6,771 nucleotides of DNA from DATDAH01 sp036525535 (lineage in GTDB: Bacteria; Actinomycetota; Acidimicrobiia; Acidimicrobiales; DATDAH01): NCBI GenBank assembly GCA_036525535.1, contig DATDAH010000188.1:1-6771 (forward strand), in the 5' to 3' direction. The notes under the pieces were generated by a model, which worked only from the letters and a program-made list of their open reading frames with translations, had not been told where the DNA came from and did not search any database. Made by a program: the position numbers and the translations under genes. Each line of letters begins with the position of its first letter. Positions within the stretch are counted from its first letter, which is position 1. Of the stretch, positions 5,800 to 6,771 are shown in pieces.

Positions 5800-6150
5800 T
5801 CAGGTGGGGATTCTGAGGACCAGGCCTGGGTGGAGGAGGTCGGGGTTGTCGGGGTCGTCCAGGCGGTCCCGGTTGGCGTCGATCAGGGCCAGCCAGGGCT
5901 CGAGGACCTCGTCGTCGGCGGGCGTCCGTCCGAGCTGGATCCGGACCAGTTGCTCCGCGATGGACCAGAACGAGTCCTCGACGTCGACGATGATCGACAG
6001 CTCCGCCGGCGGCTCTCGGTCGGCGAGCGCTGCAGCGAAATCGCGCCACTCACGATCCCAGTCGGCTCGGCGTTTGGCGGAGTGGACCAGGACGGCAAAG
6101 GCCGCGAGGGCCGCGAGGGCCGCAACGGTGCCGGCGCGTTTGACGCTCAC
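5800..6150 (-). CDS. Membrane-anchored LysM-domain protein
   Basis: A 116-aa protein with a basic N-terminus (MSVKRAG) and an Ala/Leu/Val helix at about 7-23, read as a signal anchor or uncleaved signal peptide. A charged linker rich in Arg, Asp and Glu (24-50) leads to a C-terminal LysM domain at about 53-115. The LysM signature is seen as VEDSFWSIA near 57-65, IDANRDRL at 90-97 and LLHPGLVLRIP at 105-115. LysM binds N-acetylglucosamine-containing glycans such as peptidoglycan, so the protein probably sits at the cell surface facing the wall. No catalytic domain is attached. GTG 6150 is the first start after an in-frame stop. It has no Shine-Dalgarno but overlaps the TGA of a short upstream ORF (GTGA), suggesting translational coupling. 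It may form an operon with the beta-propeller-like gene upstream on the same strand. Confidence 0.8.
   Translation of the reverse strand: MSVKRAGTVAALAALAAFAVLVHSAKRRADWDREWRDFAAALADREPPAELSIIVDVEDSFWSIAEQLVRIQLGRTPADDEVLEPWLALIDANRDRLDDPDNPDLLHPGLVLRIPT
6100..6123. repeat. Short 9-bp tandem repeat in the LysM anchor helix
   Basis: GGCCGCGAG occurs twice in tandem with a third partial copy (2.7 units). It is a multiple of three and encodes the Ala-Ala-Leu pattern of the membrane helix, so copy-number change would only lengthen or shorten the anchor. Confidence 0.6.
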
Positions 6151-6218
6151 TCGGCAGTGAGCCGTGTGCCCGGCTCAAGGTCGTGGATCTCGTCGATGGT
6201 GATGCTGTGCCGCATCAA
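6147..6218 (-). CDS. Possible short coupled ORF upstream of the LysM gene
   Basis: A 23-codon ORF from TTG 6218 (22 codons from ATG 6215), ending at TGA 6147. The product reads MRHSITIDEIHDLEPGTRL from the ATG and closes with TAE. GGAGG at 6228-6232 is 9 nt before the TTG and 12 nt before the ATG, so either could be used. Its TGA overlaps the LysM gene's GTG, which itself lacks a ribosome site; a coupling or leader ORF is therefore plausible. It is in the same frame as the upstream beta-propeller-like gene, after that gene's TAA at 6252-6254, so the 34 codons after the TAA stay open. It could be a microprotein, a translational leader or the remnant of a longer protein. I recognise no family. 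Confidence 0.4.
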   Translation of the reverse strand: MMRHSITIDEIHDLEPGTRLTAE

Positions 6219-6251
6219 GCGTGCCGTCCTCCGTCCCAAGTAGTCGTCCGG

Positions 6252-6770
6252 TTAGGTGACGCCGATCACGAACACGGCGTGGTTCATCGGATCCGACGAA
6301 CCACGCGAGTCGTCGCCGTCGCTGACGAACACCTGCCGTCCGATGACCTCGACCGCACGGGTGTCGCGGAGTCCGAGACCGGTGAGGCTGATGCCGTTCC
6401 ATCCCGGCCGGAGCCTCCGGGTGCCCATCCCCGCGCGCCAGAGTCGCTCGGCGGTGTTGACGGCCAGCAGGTCACCGGTCACGTTGTCGAAGTCGAGGCC
6501 GAAGATGCTGCCGAGTCCCGGGATCGAGAACGGGGCCCCGAACCTGTTCCTGGCGAAGTCATAGCTTCGGATGGTCGACCCCGCCGCGACATAGGTGCGA
6601 CCGTCGGCCGCCCGCCACCCCGCGCCGCGCCATTCCGACGGCAGCGGCTGCCAGGACTGGACCTGCAGCCGGTCGTTGCCGTCCCGGATCAAACGGAAGG
6701 CGGTCGGGGTCGCGCTGGTGCTGCCGGAGAAGGCGTAGAGGACATCGGCGCGGGCGTCGTAGGCCAGCGC
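6252..6770 (-). CDS. Beta-propeller-like protein, C-terminal part (5' partial)
   Basis: About 172 residues of a larger protein whose start lies beyond the right edge; the frame is open to the last base. The sequence repeats a beta-strand pattern with Tyr/Phe and Gly/Asp turns: ADVLYAFSGSTSATPTAFRL, then DGRTYVAAGSTIRSYDF, then IFGLDFDNVTGDLLAVN, then RQVFVSDGDD near the end. This fits blades of an NHL- or PQQ-like beta-propeller, often found in secreted bacterial proteins, but no specific family is identified. HAVFVIGVT before the TAA is a natural C-terminal strand. A TTG at 6692 is an internal codon, not the start. The short ORF follows 34 nt later, with the LysM gene behind it, so a cell-surface operon is possible. 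Function is unknown. Confidence 0.65.
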   Translation of the reverse strand, partial: ALAYDARADVLYAFSGSTSATPTAFRLIRDGNDRLQVQSWQPLPSEWRGAGWRAADGRTYVAAGSTIRSYDFARNRFGAPFSIPGLGSIFGLDFDNVTGDLLAVNTAERLWRAGMGTRRLRPGWNGISLTGLGLRDTRAVEVIGRQVFVSDGDDSRGSSDPMNHAVFVIGVT

Positions 6771-6771
6771 C

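Noticed and set aside
6175..6402. 75-codon minus-strand frame overlapping the beta-propeller end
   Set aside because: Arg/His-rich frame shadow; the beta-propeller frame has far more protein-like composition.

Overview
The window is high-GC DNA with dense gene packing, 4-nt start/stop overlaps and frequent GTG starts, which points to an actinobacterium. An Acidimicrobiia-like lineage is my impression from the proteins, but I could not test it. No rRNA, tRNA, CRISPR array, transposase or integrase is visible.

Region 1 (3-2970, + strand) is a tight three-gene cluster. It holds a diacylglycerol/sphingosine-kinase-fold lipid kinase (5' end cut by the window), a YihY/BrkB-family polytopic membrane protein, and a phospholipase D/cardiolipin-synthase-type enzyme with two HKD motifs. 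Each start overlaps the previous stop by 4 nt (ATGA, then GTGA), so the three are probably one translationally coupled transcript working on membrane phospholipids.

Region 2 (2975-5201, - strand) opens with a haem peroxidase of the animal (myeloperoxidase-type) superfamily that converges on the lipid cluster with 4 nt between stop codons. I start it at GTG 4525, giving 516 aa. Upstream lies a non-coding stretch of about 230 nt (4526-4757) with two compound stem-loops and a 14-bp perfect palindrome that overlaps a competing inverted repeat. Next come a 32-aa hydrophobic microprotein, a strong GC hairpin, and a 96-aa two-helix membrane protein of unknown function.

Region 3 (5202-5757) is a divergent intergenic region with an 8-bp inverted repeat, a weak promoter candidate and helically phased direct repeats. 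It leads to an orphan STAS-domain protein (anti-sigma-factor-antagonist type) on the + strand.

Region 4 (5800-6771, - strand) has the C-terminal half of a beta-propeller-like protein running in from the right edge. It is followed by a possible short ORF in the same frame after the stop, and then a membrane-anchored LysM protein whose GTG start overlaps the short ORF's stop.

No large undescribed system is evident. The most unusual material is small: the structured leader of the peroxidase gene, the 32-aa microprotein, and the short ORF coupled to the LysM gene.
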